A DNA stretch of 64,000 bases, from contig JAPOVL010000046.1 of NCBI GenBank assembly GCA_026708115.1, positions 124,001 through 188,000 on the forward strand, in the 5' to 3' direction. The DNA is from Chloroflexota bacterium (GTDB lineage: Bacteria > Chloroflexota > Anaerolineae > Aggregatilineales > Phototrophicaceae). The position numbers were made by a program, and so were the translations under genes. Numbering within the stretch: position 1 is the first letter of the stretch; each line of letters begins with the position of its first letter. The notes under the pieces are model-generated. The model was given only the letters and a program-made list of their open reading frames with translations, was not told the origin of the DNA and did no database searches. Positions 63,628 to 64,000 of this stretch are shown one piece after another.

Positions 63628-64000
63628 ATGATGCAAGCATACTTTGAAGGCAAACGAGAAGCCTCGAATATCGGCATGCTCGTTGCAGGTTTGATATTCG
63701 GCTTTGCCATCCTGGGATTCTTGATCGCATATGGAGTCGCTTTCGGCTGGGTCCCTTTGGGCGAGCGAATCGACATTCTGCGTAGCGATCTCAACACGAT
63801 CGAGACAATTGTAACCGTCGTAAGCCTCATATATTCGGCCTGCTGTTTGCGGACGGCTTACGGGCTTTATTCGCGAGAGCAAGCGAGCCTGCGCTGGTCG
63901 CAATGGATGCTATTCGTCACGGTCATGATCGGCGGCGCCATCCTGCTCAGCGTCGCCATTCCTGTCGGTTTGAAATTTTCGCTGTTGCTGGGCCAACACA
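63628..64000 (+). CDS. Membrane protein, partial, runs off window end
   Basis: Open from ATG 63628 (MMQAYFEGKREASN...) to the window end: 124 codons. About three hydrophobic segments are seen: residues ~17-36 (MLVAGLIFGFAILGFLIAYG), ~64-76 and ~103-122 (WMLFVTVMIGGAILLSVAIP). Family unknown. Independent of the previous gene (terminator between). Confidence 0.6.
   Translation, partial: MMQAYFEGKREASNIGMLVAGLIFGFAILGFLIAYGVAFGWVPLGERIDILRSDLNTIETIVTVVSLIYSACCLRTAYGLYSREQASLRWSQWMLFVTVMIGGAILLSVAIPVGLKFSLLLGQH

Overview
The window is a GC-rich bacterial chromosome segment, mostly metabolic and transport genes, with about fifty protein genes on both strands and no tRNA, rRNA, CRISPR array or transposase that I can see. 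The protein set fits a heterotrophic, sugar-scavenging member of the Chloroflexota (Anaerolineae-like): many carbohydrate ABC importers, Tat-type (RRxFLK) binding proteins, a large PTPS-related membrane protein, tandem two-domain VOC proteins and a menaquinone-type isochorismate synthase. This assignment is an inference from gene content; no marker gene was available.

Layout. 0-3 kb: start of an isochorismate synthase behind its TetR-type regulator, a small membrane protein, a cytosine-deaminase-like enzyme and a membrane protein. 3.3-10.1 kb (minus): an operon of sugar-binding protein, two permeases, a GH116 glycosidase and a glycosylasparaginase, with a clear promoter at 10147-10175. 10.2-13.2 kb: alpha-carbonic anhydrase and divergent acetyl-CoA synthetase. 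13.4-18.2 kb: a second sugar importer with a sulfatase. 18.6-23.7 kb: a BMP/nucleoside-type importer whose first permease carries a ~320-residue extra domain. 24.3-29.5 kb: M20 peptidase, a TIR-YfbU fusion protein, a small membrane protein, a zinc alcohol dehydrogenase and an SDR. 29.6-37.3 kb: a third sugar importer (binding protein frameshifted), a Gfo/Idh oxidoreductase, a DapA-like lyase/dehydratase and a ketoglutarate-semialdehyde-type dehydrogenase. 37.4-39.2 kb: an AT-richer accessory patch with an EVE-nuclease fusion and a broken phage-structural-like gene. 39.2-44.9 kb: two tandem BMP binding proteins, a two-component system, a VapBC-like pair with a broken toxin. 45-50 kb: glucose-6-phosphate dehydrogenase and four tandem VOC paralogues. 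50.3-62.3 kb: a giant membrane protein, PhyH oxygenase, SnoaL-like protein and a sugar-acid cluster (YjhG-type dehydratase, SDR, Gfo/Idh, FAH-family enzyme, enolase-superfamily dehydratase). 62.3-64 kb: a sugar-binding protein with a structured leader and strong promoter, and a membrane protein that runs off the end.

How it works together. The genes describe uptake of glycans and sugars through three ATPase-less CUT1 importers, one BMP-type importer and one RbsB-like binding protein, trimming by glycosidase, sulfatase and glycosylasparaginase, and oxidation of sugars through sugar acids to 2-oxoglutarate semialdehyde in a Weimberg-like route. Intergenic spaces are littered with short palindromic repeats of three families.

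The best candidates for something undescribed are the TIR-YfbU fusion (25763-26764), the EVE-nuclease gene with the neighbouring phage-like remnant (37389-39004), the permease with the large inserted domain (20146-22374), and the leader at 62394-62489 with two mutually exclusive pairings near the ribosome binding site.
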